A DNA stretch of 64,000 nucleotides from Liquidambar formosana. Lineage: Eukaryota > Streptophyta > Magnoliopsida > Saxifragales > Altingiaceae. Below are positions 46,447 through 59,397 of the stretch, piece by piece. Below the pieces are notes generated by a model, which did no database searches, was not told the origin of the DNA, and saw nothing but the letters and a program-made list of their open reading frames with translations. Where the stretch lies: NCBI GenBank assembly GCA_039720395.1, contig CM077828.1, positions 30,314,069 to 30,378,068 of the forward strand. Reading direction: 5' to 3'. The first letter of the stretch is position 1. Each line of letters opens with the position of its first letter. A program made the position numbers and the translations under genes.

Positions 46447-48008
46447 AGACCCACAACTTATATGAATCAAATAAATTCAAAATTTTTAAAAATCATAAAA
46501 CCTTATATAAATGATCTCAAAAGATATAACAAGAATCAAACTTAAAACTCTTCTTATTTTGACCAATGAGCTTTCCCTTGAGGTAATCCAAGCATCTTCT
46601 CATTTCATTTCAAATTATTTTTCCCCAGGCTGAAAAAAAATCCAACCATGGTGAAAAGGAGTAAACAAGGTTGCGTGCTGCATTCCGCCTCTGATGCGTA
46701 CAGTAGTGCAAACGATTATGCTTCTGACACGCGCCTTGAGATGCATGCACAATTGCACAGAGAGGTAAATAGATAGCAGGCGCAGTGGCGTTTCTGACTT
46801 TGCGGCGTTTTGGTGGAAAGGCATAGTTTTTTTTTTTGCAGTTACGTGGAAATGCGAGGAAACCATTAGCAGTCACCACCACCTTCGAGTCCCATGGCCA
46901 TCACTTTGCTCCACAATCAGCCAAAGTGGTGTCAGGCGAATTTGGTAAAGAGTCAGATTCAAATCTACAAGTGTATTTGGCTACTGTAGTTTGGTTTGTT
47001 TTTATTTTCCAGGAGGTAGGGCCACGCACGAGGCCACCACTGTTGTCCGGCAATTGGTGAAATTGTGAAAACGCCCACCGTGGATTTTTTTACCAAGTAG
47101 GGAATGTGTGATATGCTCCAGTATGTATTTTTGTAAAAAAACTTTAGGTAGGGTCAAGGTGGTTTTTAGAGATCGTTTTCAACGATTTCGAGACTCCTCA
47201 GCTGGTAGTTTTTACCTGACCTTAGTTTACAACGTCGGATACAGCGTATGTTGGAAAGAGCGAAATTTTTAATCGTCCAAGACAAACAAGGTCAAGTCCA
47301 AGTCCAAAACTCGAACGGTTGGGCCATTTTATCAATTAGGCTTGATTCGGCCATTGGATGAAGTATTACGTCACGTGTCAAAATCTGAGGTAACTTAGCA
47401 CAGTGCTGAAAAAACACTCTCTCAATATTGAATCCAAACGCAAGTCGAAGTCCATGCACTCTTGGCTTCATTAAATATATTGATCTATATGATGGGCAGA
47501 GTAGAGAAAGGGAGAGGGAGAGAGGGATTAGGATTGAGACTTCCCTTTTTTTTTTTTTTTTTGTAGGGGGGGGGGGGGGGGGGGGGATGCTAATGGTATC
47601 TCTCAAAATGGATTAACTTTTATACAGGTGCAAAAAGTTTGAGAAATAAAAGAGAAAGAAAGCAGCCTTTTCTATTTCTTTTCTTTTTGTTCTCTTTTTG
47701 GAGGTTATATATGGAAATACAACAAGGATGAGAAAATAATGTACGTGATTGTTGATATGTCAGCGCGTGAGAATATATATGGAGTGCGAGTCTTTTTTTG
47801 GAATGCAAGTTCTCTCTCTCAAAAATCAAACTATAATCCTCGATAAATAAAAATAACGGAATAGGATTTATGTACCCAAATCCAGATATTTTGAATGAAC
47901 TCATGGTTGAGTTAATCTTGAGAGGTGGACCAATGGTACAAAGGTCTCTTGTCAAGCAAGAGATCTTAGGATTTATTCTTACCACTTCTCTTCAAGGCTA
48001 TCTTTATA

Positions 48009-48604
48009 GATTTTGGTCCTGTAATTGTTTGGTATATGTGGAACAGGAGGATTACATGTACCCAGAATGATTAATCACGTATAAAACATCTGAAACCTCC
48101 TAATAAATAAATAACTCATGGTTAAGTTCAATTGAGTATAAGGTAGGTGTAAAAAAAGTATGAACTCTTAAATATGTATATCCTAAGATATACGCAAGAT
48201 GACCCTGTGTTCTGAGAATTCATTTTTTTTCTGTCTTAAATAATTTTATAACACGGGATCAAGTTTCGAATTCCAAATCATGGACTTTGATCCTGTAATT
48301 GCCTGATATGTGTGGGATGGGATGTGTGGGATGGGAGGACTATATGTGTTCAAGGGGATTAGTCAAGTGTAAAGCATTTTAGAACCTCCTGATTTTAAAA
48401 TTTAAAAAAAAAAAAACTAAAAAAAACTAAAACTAGAACTCATGGATGAGTTTAATTGAGTATAAGGTGGATGCAAAAAGAGTACAAACTCTTAAATATG
48501 TATATCCTAAGATGTACATTAAGATGACCCTATGCTCTGAGAATTCATTTTTTCTCTTTTTCTTAAATGATTTTGTAACAAGGGATCAAGTTTCGATTTC
48601 CAAA
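48009..48604. repeat. Two-copy tandem duplication, about 300-bp unit
   Basis: 48009-48282 and 48283-48604 share, in order, a GATCCTGTAATTG motif, a TAATCA.GTATAAA.CAT tract, AATATGTATATCCTAAGAT and GGGATCAAGTTTCGA. Copy two has an A-rich insertion. A fragment of the same sequence recurs at about 43650-43745, so the unit is a dispersed repeat. Confidence 0.75.
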
Positions 48605-49072
48605 TCCAGTGAGTCTCAAGAATTAATTATCGAACAAAAGTTGTTTCTAAAATCTTAGATTCTTTTATCCTAGGACTCGAATGATTAAAGATGGGACTCC
48701 ATAGTCAAAAAGCTTTATGTTCCTATATTTGACCCAATAAAACAAACAAAAACATAAGCTGGAATTTGAAGGAATTAGCATGTGGTGGGTCGAATCTCAG
48801 GCAGAAGCAACCATGAAACCTTTTAAAAAGGTTGAATAAACTAGGTAACACACTGTTTGCACAACCATCGACATGGAAACTATGAAAGCAATGCATGTGC
48901 GTATGGCCTTGACATCATTAAATATTACTTGATGCCATAAGCTCACTATTTTTTTAAATAAGCAAATTACTTGGACTCAATAAAAGATTAAATACTACTC
49001 GATTTGATAAGCTCATTATTATTTTAAATAAGCAAATTACTTGAACTCAATGAAAGATTCATTTTCGCTCGC

Positions 49073-49294
49073 TCACAAGTTAATGACCCAATTTCAAGCC
49101 TCATTCTTGTTCGCTCATAAGTCTAATAACCCAATTTTCAACCTCACAAAGCTACCTTTATCCCAAAACCCTAAGAGCATGTCTCACAAGTTAATGACCC
49201 AATTTAAAGCCTCATTCTTGTTCGCTCATAAGTCTAATAACCCAATTTTCATCCTCACAAAGCTACCTTTATCCCAAAACCCTAAGAGCATGTC
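49073..49294. repeat. Two-copy 111-bp tandem repeat
   Basis: Units at 49073 and 49184 start TCACAAGTTAATGACCC and differ at only a few bases. The period is a multiple of three, so a short open frame runs through both, but it has no recognised domain. Confidence 0.9.
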
Positions 49295-50055
49295 TGTTTG
49301 GTAAGAATTGAATAGATGAAATGAAATCTCATTCCAATTCATTTCAAACAATATGTTTAGATGAGTTATTTAAATAGGAATAGACTTAAACAATAATAAT
49401 GAATTATAAATATACTCATCCTGTAATATTTATTTCAATCTCTTTTCTATTCCAGGCTATTTTGAATATGGAATCAGATTTCATTCTAACCAAACAAACA
49501 TGGTCCGAGTGTCAATACTTTTCTATAAACTTGAACTTGAAATCACTTATTCAACAAATGAAAGAAAATGCTACTCACAAATTTATTAAGCCAAACCTAA
49601 GCTCAAACTCCTTAATTTATTGAGCCAAGCAGCCTCGACTCCACTCCCTTACCAATTTACTATTTTACCATGGCACCACAAAAATCAGCAAACCAAAGCG
49701 AATGATGGCCTATAAAGCAAGTGAATGGACGATGATATCCATAACTTCAGCATTTTGTAAGAAAAAATAAATAAAATAAAATAAAAAGGATGGACAAGTA
49801 CAAGATTTTAAAATGATATGTTATAACATTATTTATTATTTATATATAACAAGTTAACAACGATTAAAAAACAAAAAAAAACAGGTACAAGCGTCAGAAA
49901 ATTCTACACCTCTATGTAGAAGATACCCAAGAAAGCAACTACTACACAGGGAACATGCAGAGAGAGAAACGGCTTGGACTGGGGCCAACGAAATTACTCA
50001 TCCACCCCCACTATTTTCCAAATTTTACCCCCAACACCACTCAATTTCATTCTTT

Positions 50056-51799
50056 TTACATTACACTACACGCATTAGGGTTCTCATCACTGAACATCTG
50101 TGGCTCAGCATACTGTGGCGGAGCATACTGTGGCGGATACGGTTGTGGATACGGATACGGATACGGATCCGGATACGCCATGGGCTGATGATACATGTGA
50201 GGATTATACGAGGCAGGAAAATAGGCAAACTCGTTCCTTTTCATTTCCACCACTTTCGTCTCTTCTTCGCCCCCTGCTTCTCCTCCTGCTGCTGCCGGCG
50301 CCGCCTTGGGTGCTGCTTCTTCTCCTCCTCCTTTCTTCTCTTTCTTCTCATCCCCATCGCCTTTCTTCTCTTTGTCCCCTTCTTCCCCTTTCTTCTCTTC
50401 TTTGCCTTTCTCCTCTTCCTTCTTCTCCGGCTCTTGCTTCACAATCACTGCGTGCTTTCCGGTCCTCTTGTACAAATACTCAACGAGCTTCGGAGGATCG
50501 AAAACGCCTTTCACAGTTACCTGCGAGCTCTTGAGATCTGGTTCTGCGTTCTCCACTCCTGAAAAATGTTTACAACATCAAATGTTGCCAATTTCATTAC
50601 GTATTTAGAGTTTCGAGTTTTGGAGATTCGACATGAAAGAGGCCCAATTGGAAGCAAGGGGAAATTGCCCGGAGATTTAAAGTCTAAATATTATATCGAA
50701 GAAAGGAATTTGTAGATTTTGGAGGATTGGGGGATGGAATCATAAATTCCTATTTTATTTTCTTTTGATATTCAAAGGGAAAAGGAGAATATATATATAT
50801 TTTCTTTGTAAATTTACATCTAAAAAAGGGTAAAACAGTTATTCGCAACAGAATCGCACTGCAAGGGAAAAGAAATGGGAAAACCAGAAATGCATGAACC
50901 GGAAATGCAGGAAAGGAACCTAAAAGAACCCAAAAAAATTTATGAGTTAAAAAACAGGTACCTTTCATTCTCTGTATGCGTTTTTTGATCTCCTGGGCAC
51001 AACCTTCGCAATGCATGTGGACTTTGAGCACCACTATAATCACCTGAGGCTGTTGAACCCCAAATGCCCCACCAAATGAAATCATCAATGAAGAAGATTA
51101 CAAAAAAGAAATCATCAATATTGATAGTTTATATGCTATTTAACAGACCTCTTCTTTCTTCTCTTCTGGTTTAGGCTTCTCTTCCTCTTTGCTTTTCTTC
51201 TCTTCTTCGGTCGGTGGTTTTGGGATCGGAGAGATAAGCTCTACTTGTTTGTGACGCTTCCTCTGAACCCTTGCTAGAACCTTCAAAGGATCCGCCTTTT
51301 CCCCCTTCACCACCACCTTAGAAGTCTTACAATCAGTCTCAACATCTTCAACCCCTGGAAAAACCAAACACCCACAGCCACATTCACTTCCTCAAATCAA
51401 AATAAAAAACAAAAAACACTGAATAGATCGTTCACAAAAAAAACTGACCTTCAAAACCTTTCAGGCAGCTTCGAACCTTCCTTGCACATGCTTCGCAATG
51501 CATGAAGACCCGCAAGACAATCTCTTGAGGTGGTGGGGGTGGTGGTGGTGCTCCTTTTGAGTCCTCTGCTTTCTTCTCTTCTTTCTTTTCCTCGGGTTTC
51601 GCTTCTTCCTTTTTTTCTTTCTTCTCATCCACTGGTTTCTTCGCTTCTTCCTGCTTTTTCTCTTCCATTTTCTTCTCCTCCGGTTTCTTTTCCTCCTAAA
51701 CAAACACCACCCAGAAATCAATATCCAAACAAAAACAAGAGAAAACACGAAAAGTTAGATCATTTTATGTATAGAGAAGGGGCTCTAGACCTCCCCCAT
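50056..51799 (-). CDS. Heavy-metal-associated isoprenylated plant protein (HIPP) with two HMA domains
   Basis: Five exons: 51799-51791, 51695-51449, 51354-51149, 51049-50962, 50558-50056, GT-AG introns, 350 aa. HIPPs bind heavy metals and are lipid-anchored; roles lie in metal handling and stress signalling. MGE is followed by a Lys/Glu-rich tract and a Pro run. HMA domain 1 is at about residues 60-127 with MHCEAC (C70, C73); a charged linker follows. HMA domain 2 is at about 157-222 with MHCEGC (C168, C171). A long Lys/Glu/Gly/Ala region and a Tyr-Pro-rich tail (PYPYPYPQPYPP) come next, then the CaaX box CSVM, which predicts farnesylation. The first coding exon is only 9 nt (ATGGGGGAG); I accept it because MGEE is the usual start of this HIPP class and the splice sites fit. 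Each HMA domain is split by an intron after the same Gly codon position, a sign of internal duplication. Confidence 0.93.
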
Positions 51800-51980
51800 T
51801 TGCGTGCTCTGGTTCAGAAGTACAAGACTTGGGAAGTTGGGGTGAGATAAGCTTTGCTGGGCTTCTCTATTTCTCCCTCTGCAGTCTCTCTCACCTCAAT
51901 TTCTACCACTATCTCCTCTCTCTCTCTCTGGACCCTCAGATCTGTAGCCACTCATCATCATCATCATCATGACGTGGCAG

Positions 51981-51997
51981 TATTTAAGGGGCACGTG
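51981..51997 (-). promoter_or_regulatory. Possible HIPP core promoter with G-box
   Basis: On minus, a TTAAATA box (51987-51981) lies about 180 bases upstream of the HIPP ATG, next to a CACGTG G-box (51992-51997) and a second ACGT core at 51972. A CT/GA leader and an ATC repeat (51955-51970) lie between the box and the gene. Confidence 0.4.
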
Positions 51998-52019
51998 CAC
52001 AGTAACCGGGAGGTGGGGG

Positions 52020-52539
52020 AGACAGATGGTGCCCGGAGGTTATAAGCTCTTTTGCATTCCTTTTGGGCATTTCGGAAATTTCTAGAATTGCTTACGCGTT
52101 GCTATCATATACGAAGCATCATGTGTACTATCTCGATCGGATGGACAGGATTCAATCATCTCTCCTCGGTTGCAACGTTTCTATCATCAGACGGCTAACG
52201 TTGAAGATGGTACATATACTTTTCGTAAACAATCGGTTTTATTTTCCCAAAAAAGGTGTTTTCGAGTGGGGTGCTGGTGGGCTATGATTGGTTAACTGGT
52301 GGTGACACAGTGGAGTCACCCGTGTAAGCTGATTTGGGCAGCACCGTGCCATCATAGGAAATGGCAGGTTGGCAGATATACATCTTAAATGTGCAATTGC
52401 ATTCCTGTTTATTACATTAGATCTAAGATAAGATTTCTGAGTTAGGAAAGTAATAAATGTAAAAAATTTAATGCAGAATATATTTGCAAGTAAAGTGTAA
52501 TAAATACATTAACTGGCCAGAGATTTGGCACATCCAATT
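52020..52539. other. Region upstream of the HIPP promoter
   Basis: No gene or clear repeat seen. Confidence 0.4.
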
Positions 52540-54512
52540 TTTTAATAAACAGGGGTGCATTAGATTAGAAGGTCATAAATGCAGACCCACACATTGTTAC
52601 ATGGCCTTGTCAAAACTTAAATGTGTACCATGGCCCTTATAACCCAAGTGGTGCTCGGGTTCTTATATGATTGTGAAGAGGTAAAAAATTGTGGGTTCAA
52701 TATTCACTTAAAACGTTTCGGATGGCCTTGTTTTAGTCAATGATGTTACTATTTACATTTGGCATGTGACATTCCGATAGTAGGTTTTTTTTTTAAAGAA
52801 AATGTCAATTTATTAGATGCGCCACTAGTTTGTCACCTTTTTTTTTTCTTGGGTGTTAGGACTTTTGGATTTTGGGGAGTCAATGCTATATCCTATTGGA
52901 TCTTATTGAATGTCTTCCATCGGTTTAAAAATAAAAAGTATAAGAGTGAAAAAAAAATTTAAAAATTAAGCACCACAAAAGGTGGGTGCACAAGTTCCAA
53001 ATTTATTGACATTTTTACCAGGCAAAGTGGTTTTAAATTTTTATTTTTCTATATAAAAAAAATAGCCATTTCGGTTTAGAATGTTAAGTTGCTGGGAGAA
53101 TGAAGTTTCTACTTGGTAATAATTACAATAAATAAATAAAAGAATACTATTCAGCACTCTTTTGTATCAAAAATCAACTTCTATAGACATATCCTAAAAG
53201 GGACTAAGGTCTCTTCCACTATTCACTTTGGTTTGGACAGTGAACTGTTCATTAAACACAAGGTCCTAAAGGGCGAAACGACGGCAGGTTCTTCTGGGCG
53301 GGTCACTAGCTCGTGAAAACGACGTCGTTTTCATGCCAATGGTTGGGAGAACGGTGTTGTTTTCGACTGGGCTTGTATCTGGGTCATGTGATTCATCGGG
53401 TGGAGTGTTTTTGCGTCAATGAAACAGTGTCATTTTAGGGGCAATCCGTATATGGGCAATGTGGTTTGTGTATGTGATGTTTGAACATTATGAGGCATTT
53501 GAGGGTATCCTAAACCTAATGGAGAGGGAAAAAAACACTCATGCTCTGTTTCCCAGTGTAATTTTTTATGTGGATATATTTTCTATGGAATTAAACGGAT
53601 TTACGCTTGAATTTTATACTTTTCCCTCATAGAAAATTTCGATTGGAAGAAGCAAATGTGATGGAGAAAGTTTGTTTTTTTGTGCTTTATAACATATTTG
53701 TAGATATATTTTCTTCCCATTTTTTGGGGGATTTTTTTTTTTTTGATAGTTTAGTTTTTTCTTTTTTCTTTTTTCTTTTTTCTTGTGTTGTATTTTTGTT
53801 TTTTGTTTTTTTTTGTGTTTATGTGTTTTCTGAAGTTTTTATATTCAAATTTGAGTGGCTATAGGAAAATATAAAAGGTAGGCTTATTTTGGGAAGTTTT
53901 AATAAACAGGGGTGCATGAGATTAGAAGATCATAAAGGCAGACCCACACATTATTACATGGCCTTGTCAAAATTTTAAATGTGCACCATTGCCCTTGTAA
54001 CCCAAGTGGTGTTCGGGTTCTCATGTAATTGTGAAGAGGTGAAAGGTTGTGGGTTCAATATTCACTTAAAACGTTTCAGATGACCAATGTTAATGTTATA
54101 TGTGACGTGCGATATGCCGATAATGGGTTTTTTTTTATAAAAAAAATGTCACTAGTTTGTCATCAATTTTTTCTTTTTTCTTTTTTTGCTAGGACTTTTA
54201 GATGTTGGAGAGTCAATGCTATAACCCATTGGGTCTCGTTGAATGTCTTTCATTAGTTTAAAAATAAATAAATAAATAAGGAAAAAAAAATTAAGCATAA
54301 CAAAATGTGGGTGGACAAGTTCCAAATTTATTGACATTTTTACGAGGCAAAGTGTTTTTAACTCTTTATTTTTTTATTTAACAAAAAAAAAAAAGGGAAG
54401 CCGTTTGGATTGTTGAGTTCCTGGGAGAATGAAGCTTCTACTTGGTATCAAAACTAATAATTACAATAAAAGAATGCTAACTTTCAGCACTCTTTTGTAT
54501 CACAAATCAACT
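52540..54512. repeat. Direct duplication of about 0.62 kb with a 0.7-kb spacer
   Basis: 52540-53178 and 53897-54512 are colinear copies in the same orientation (period about 1357), from AATAAACAGGGGTGCAT to TTTTGTATCA.AAATCAACT, with many indels. Spacer 53179-53896 includes the ACGT palindrome AAAACGACGTCGTTTT. No LTR-type ends, primer-binding site or coding domain is clear. Confidence 0.8.
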
Positions 54513-54534
54513 TATTCAAAGTGGGTGAATAAGT

Positions 54535-54565
<31 letters not shown>

Positions 54566-56838
54566 GAGGTGGTGAGGAGGAATAGACTTGTAAATTCAGT
54601 AAAATTTTACTCTAATTAATCATGGCTTCACCAGGCCACTCATTGCAAAGTCTTGTTTCCCTTTGGTGTGCACGTGAACCTGCATATAAGCCTATATGAT
54701 TTCTAAATATATGATCTGTCACAGAGCTCTAAGGTATAAGTACTCACTAAGAATCTCTCTCGAAAACTGTTGGATTATTTTAATAAAAGTTATATATTTT
54801 AGTTATTTGATATATTTTTGCTTTATATCCGCATTTCATCCGTTGGCACATGTTGGATATCATTAACACTTATTTTATGACATGAGTTACAATTTATATG
54901 AGTTATGTATGTATTTATGTGGGGTATATATGAGTTAGTCGTTGGAATACTAAAGGCTAATTATTTATTTATTTTTTTCGGTAAGGGTATCTGGGTTAGT
55001 TTATGCACACCTCAACCAAATCTCTTTCTGGACGATTTTAAGGATACACTCCTCTACATCGACCTGGTGCATTCAGAAATTAATTCATAAATTATTCCCC
55101 AGAGGAAACTAAAGGCCAATTATGTAACAAGCTTATTATACTTTTATGAGGTTTACACATGCACTAGCCGTTTGAGGTGGAGTTACTAGTCAAGGCTTTA
55201 AATCTAGCATTATTGATTGAGCTGTTTGTAATAGGTCGGCTGAGACTCTATATCTTTTACTATTAGCTATACATGTGTGTAGAAAATATACATTGCTTGA
55301 GATGAGAATATTAAGAGATATAATACACATGTTTTTTTTTAGAAATATATTTTTATATATTGGGCAAAATAGGGTGTTTGGAGAAGTTTCTTCTTCTCTA
55401 ATTGTGCAAATTAGAGGAGTTACAGTAAAAGGTTGAACTGTTGTATCCTAGAGGTGACATGCTAGTAGAACTTACTGCACCGGAATATATTCGTAGTGAC
55501 ACGAACCGTTTTAAAAAGAACGACCTAATCCGCACCTCAACTCAACTTGATTTTGTATACTTCACTATTTTTTAGGTAAAATCTATATTTGGTTCTAACA
55601 TAAACTATAAGGGACAAAGAGTAGTATGCAAGAGTAGCAAAATGAGTGAAAATTCTAGAAAAAACCAAATATAAAAAATTAATAAGGATTTTTGTATTTT
55701 AAAATCAAATCACTTTATTGCCAAAAAATTAAAATTAAAGGGGACAAAAAAAGGTACAATTAAACGTGAGAATCGAGATGTATCAGCTTTGGTACCTTTC
55801 GAGTCATGAACAAACACCTAAGACATGTAGGTAATAACCCTACATAAATTTTTAAATGCAGCAGACCAAAACAACTGTGCCTAGCGGTTTTAAAACCAAA
55901 ACACATAGGAAAGAACAAATCAAACTAAAATTTTGCAAACAATCACACAGCCTCTGCAAGTAGTTGTGACCAAAATCATGAGACCTTAGAAACTTGAAAC
56001 CTTGATGTCACTGACAGAACATCCTTTTAGTAAAGAAGAAAGATGAGCTTGATCTTCTCCACATGCCGGTTATGTGATGAAGCTATCAATCATTAGACAC
56101 ATAAATAAAGTGAAAAATTATGAGCAAAGGCCCATAATGAGGCATGAGAGAAGTAGCCATGGTTTTCTACATGAATAATAGAGTTAGCATACATAGGAGA
56201 GGGGATTCATTACACTGTCAAACAAAAATCATACACTACTATAGTACTACCCCAACATCCGCATTTAAAATAATAATAATAATAATAATAATAATCAACT
56301 GTCATCAATAAAAATGGGACTCGAGAAAGTAGCAAGATCACCCCAATTAAACTTATTAGATGAGAAGCTAGTTTAGGGGCAATCTCTTCAATTGTGTAGC
56401 AAATCAACCGGACCGGATTCGAGACCATAGAAGAGCATTGATAGCTATAAATTATTGATATTTGAGGTAAGGGGGTTGGGGGTTGGGGGTAGAGGTATGG
56501 ATAGATTCTATTGATTATTTGATTAAGAAGAACAAAAAAAAAAAAAAGAAGGGGATCATAACTTGTAAAAGAATCAGGGAACACAACACCTTACTTCAAA
56601 TTTGATATATGCATACAAATTTATTTATTTTTTAGAATATAAATGTATGTTTAAAAGGAATACAAGAAATTAAGAAAAACACAATGAGGAAAAGTAGGAG
56701 TCCATTCCCCTAAAGTCTAGCCTTTGACGTATCATTTTCCCCGCATATATATATGTGGGGAATGGGGCTAAAATTACACTTTTTTTCAAACATTCTATAG
56801 TTATAATCACTACTCTACAATCCACCCTATTGTTTTAC
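54513..56838. other. Intergenic region
   Basis: No gene seen. A poly-T run near 54538-54565 and an AAT microsatellite at 56269-56294 are present. Confidence 0.5.
56269..56294. repeat. AAT microsatellite
   Basis: About nine uninterrupted AAT units. Confidence 0.9.
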
Positions 56839-56967
56839 GGGGGAATTATAGATTGGTTTGACTATGGGCAGATAATTATAATTTGTAGTCATTCTTAATT
56901 AAGTTAATAGTCATTTACTATGAAGTTAATAGTATTTACCCGTATAGGGCTAATCTCTAATTCCCCC
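56839..56967. mobile_element. Mutator-like MITE, 129 bp
   Basis: Ends GGGGGAATTATAGATTGGT and the complement of GGGCTAATCTCTAATTCCCC, flanked by the exact 9-bp repeat ttgttttac at 56830-56838 and 56968-56976. Same family as 59398-59548. Confidence 0.85.
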
Positions 56968-56976
56968 TTGTTTTAC

Positions 56977-58143
56977 TATCCTCCCTATAAAATTTACAAA
57001 TTAAAAGTCCAACCAATGTTGAAAATTTGGTCAGGAATTTAATAAGTACCTTGGCATGTTTGGGCCGTACGTGGGAGAATGAATGCACAACGACAACAAC
57101 AAACAAACAATAAAAACAATAATGTTAGGTGATAACCTGCCATAGGTAAGGCTTAAGCAATCAGCATCATTATTACCAGCCAGAACGAGGATTTCAGTTC
57201 TGGCCACACCTTTTTTATTTTTTAGTTCAACTCTTTAATTGCCTCTGCACCCACTTTTAGTGCATTTGGCAATGCCTCTGCCCTCGTGCACTAGAGATTT
57301 CATAGCTGACATCATTCAAAGCCAGAAGGGTTCCAAACCCATTTTAACCTGTCAGGCATTTTGAGCATGAATTAACCACTCACCTAAACAATGCTGTAAG
57401 TAGGTGAGAAGAGTAAATTCCTTTGCCATACGTATAGGGAAGTCAACAACCATGCAGCTAACGTAGATAACAAATTATCATAGTTTAGGAACCAGAGTTT
57501 CTATTTTTGAATTTTCGCATAGGAACCAGAGTTTTTGCTTTTGAATTTTTGCATTCTTACAGGTAAAATATGCAGTGCGTGAGACTAGTCTGGTTCAAAC
57601 CTCTCGAAAGTAAGCATGAGATACCCACAATTGGCTAAAAAAAGGATAATGCAGATTGGCTAGCCAATAAGAGCCTACAAAATTTCTTAGAAATGATTGT
57701 ACACATGACATGTGTCCACTCACATCATAGTTATTTTATTATAATGTAAGGCAAAATCATGAGTTAGTGAATTTGAGTTCAAAGTAATACAACATTTCTA
57801 ATTAACATCATTTCATCTTATTTTAATTTTTTTTTACTTACAAAGTATTTATAGGGCTATTGTGGGACTTATAAAGGAAAAGAAAGTATTAATAGACCAT
57901 AGACCAAAGGCCTTCCAACCACTTGCTCATGTTATAGGTAAGGCAGATGGATAAATAGATGTAACTATTTCTTTTCAGCTCCTCAATCTGTTTCTCTTAT
58001 GCTAGATATAATAATTTCTTGAACTTAATGACATGTCCTATTTCGTCCCAATAAGTGTGTGAGATTTGTAAAAGTATTAGTTTTGACTCCCCAATAAATG
58101 CACGAGGTTTATGAAAGTGTTAGTTTCGGCTTTGAGAAAACAT
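56977..58143. other. Intergenic region
   Basis: No gene seen in this stretch; AT-rich unique-looking sequence. Confidence 0.4.
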
Positions 58144-58407
58144 GTGTATACTCTTATTATTTGGCCCAAAAAAAAGCTCTTTTTTTTTTTAAATTTTAAA
58201 AATAATCTTTTGGATCATTTGAATAGGGATATTATTTTCCAATTTCCAATATATGATAAGAGAAATCGAAAATATGTGTATACTCTTATTATTTGTCACA
58301 AAAAAAAGCTCTTTTTTTTTTTATTTTATAAAAATAATCTTTTGGATCATTTGAATAGGGATATTATTTTCCAATTTCCAATATATGATAAGAGAAATCG
58401 AAAATTT
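58144..58407. repeat. Two-copy 132-bp tandem duplication
   Basis: Units begin GTGTATACTCTTATTATTTG at 58144 and 58276 and are nearly identical, differing mainly at one short site and in the poly-T tract. The period is 44 codons, so an open frame passes through both copies; it looks incidental. Confidence 0.9.
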
Positions 58408-59397
58408 CGAGAGGTGGACAATAATGTGGACTACGTGGGTATGAATTATGAAATCGTGCCTAGTGGGACCAAGGAATTTCTGTGGAAGAGACATTGTTGG
58501 CTCTGATTCACAAGATAAATAAGAAGGTGTTTTGGATGTGACATATACCTCATCTTATCTACCTAAAATGCCGACAATTACATGACCCGTGTCATGATAA
58601 TTCTAGTTTATTAACCTCTATTAATCCCTAACATTGGAGGACAATTGTTGAAAAATCAGTACCCTTTCTGCCCATAGTCCTCATTTTAGTAAGTGGTTTT
58701 GTTGAATTATAAGAAAACTGCCGAAAGGGATAAGGTTTCTTCCCCATTTCAAATCATACCTCAATCATGAAAAAATAATAACTGTTGATGGTTGATGTGC
58801 TAGAGAGTAACTAGGGCTGTTATAAGTCGTTGGAGAGACGCAAAATCTACTGGGGTTTTGCTTATTCTTATATCAAGCTTGTACCAAACTATTTCGCTCA
58901 ACCAACGGATCAAACTGACGTTTGTATTTCAAGTGAGTCTTCCATGGAACTGTGACACGGCCAGTGGTGTCACAAGTTAATAAGGGTTAAGTAAAGTAGA
59001 ATTGTGGGATCAAAAAGTATACTGACAATTCCACTTTGTTTGATTCTCATTAATTACATAGAAGTTTTTCTCTTATATTTCTTCCATCTAGAGAAGTAGA
59101 GAAACAAGACATCCAAACTTATGGTTTTATTTTATCTGGTCCTGGACGTCTCACATTGTCCCAAACCATCATGGCTGACCTTGTTAGATTTTTTTTTTTT
59201 TTTTGCCCTCATTTTTCGATCTTCTTAAATATTATTCTGAGTTGCTTCCAACGTGGGCGCATCAAGTCTTGGAGTGACTTAGTGCAGTACAAGTGGATTA
59301 CATTAGCCTCTGATTCTCACATCCCATAATTGATAATTCTTCCATTATGTGCATTCCATCATTTTATAAGAAATCACATCTATCATTGATTTCAATT
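58408..59397. other. Intergenic region
   Basis: No gene seen. Contains a poly-T run near 59190-59204. Confidence 0.4.

Larger units (their letters stand above)
45346..50055. other. Intergenic region
   Basis: No gene I can support. Contents are a MITE-like inverted repeat (46096-46446), a GC-richer stretch (46600-47060), a G21 run (47566-47586) and two local duplications. Confidence 0.5.

Noticed and set aside
46610..46882. Minus-strand frame of 90 aa in a GC-richer patch
   Set aside because: Two frames open in parallel, no family resemblance; composition alone explains it.
52650..52720. tRNA gene or SINE head (AACCCAAGTGGTGC...GGGTTCAAT)
   Set aside because: It has A/B-box-like words, as does 43585-43620, but no cloverleaf can be drawn and no tail structure is clear.
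52540..54512. LTR retrotransposon
   Set aside because: Direct repeats are present but I see no TG...CA ends, primer-binding site, polypurine tract or Gag/Pol coding.
58111..58506. A 131-aa frame with an internal repeat
   Set aside because: The frame follows from a 132-bp tandem duplication of AT-rich DNA; not a plausible protein.
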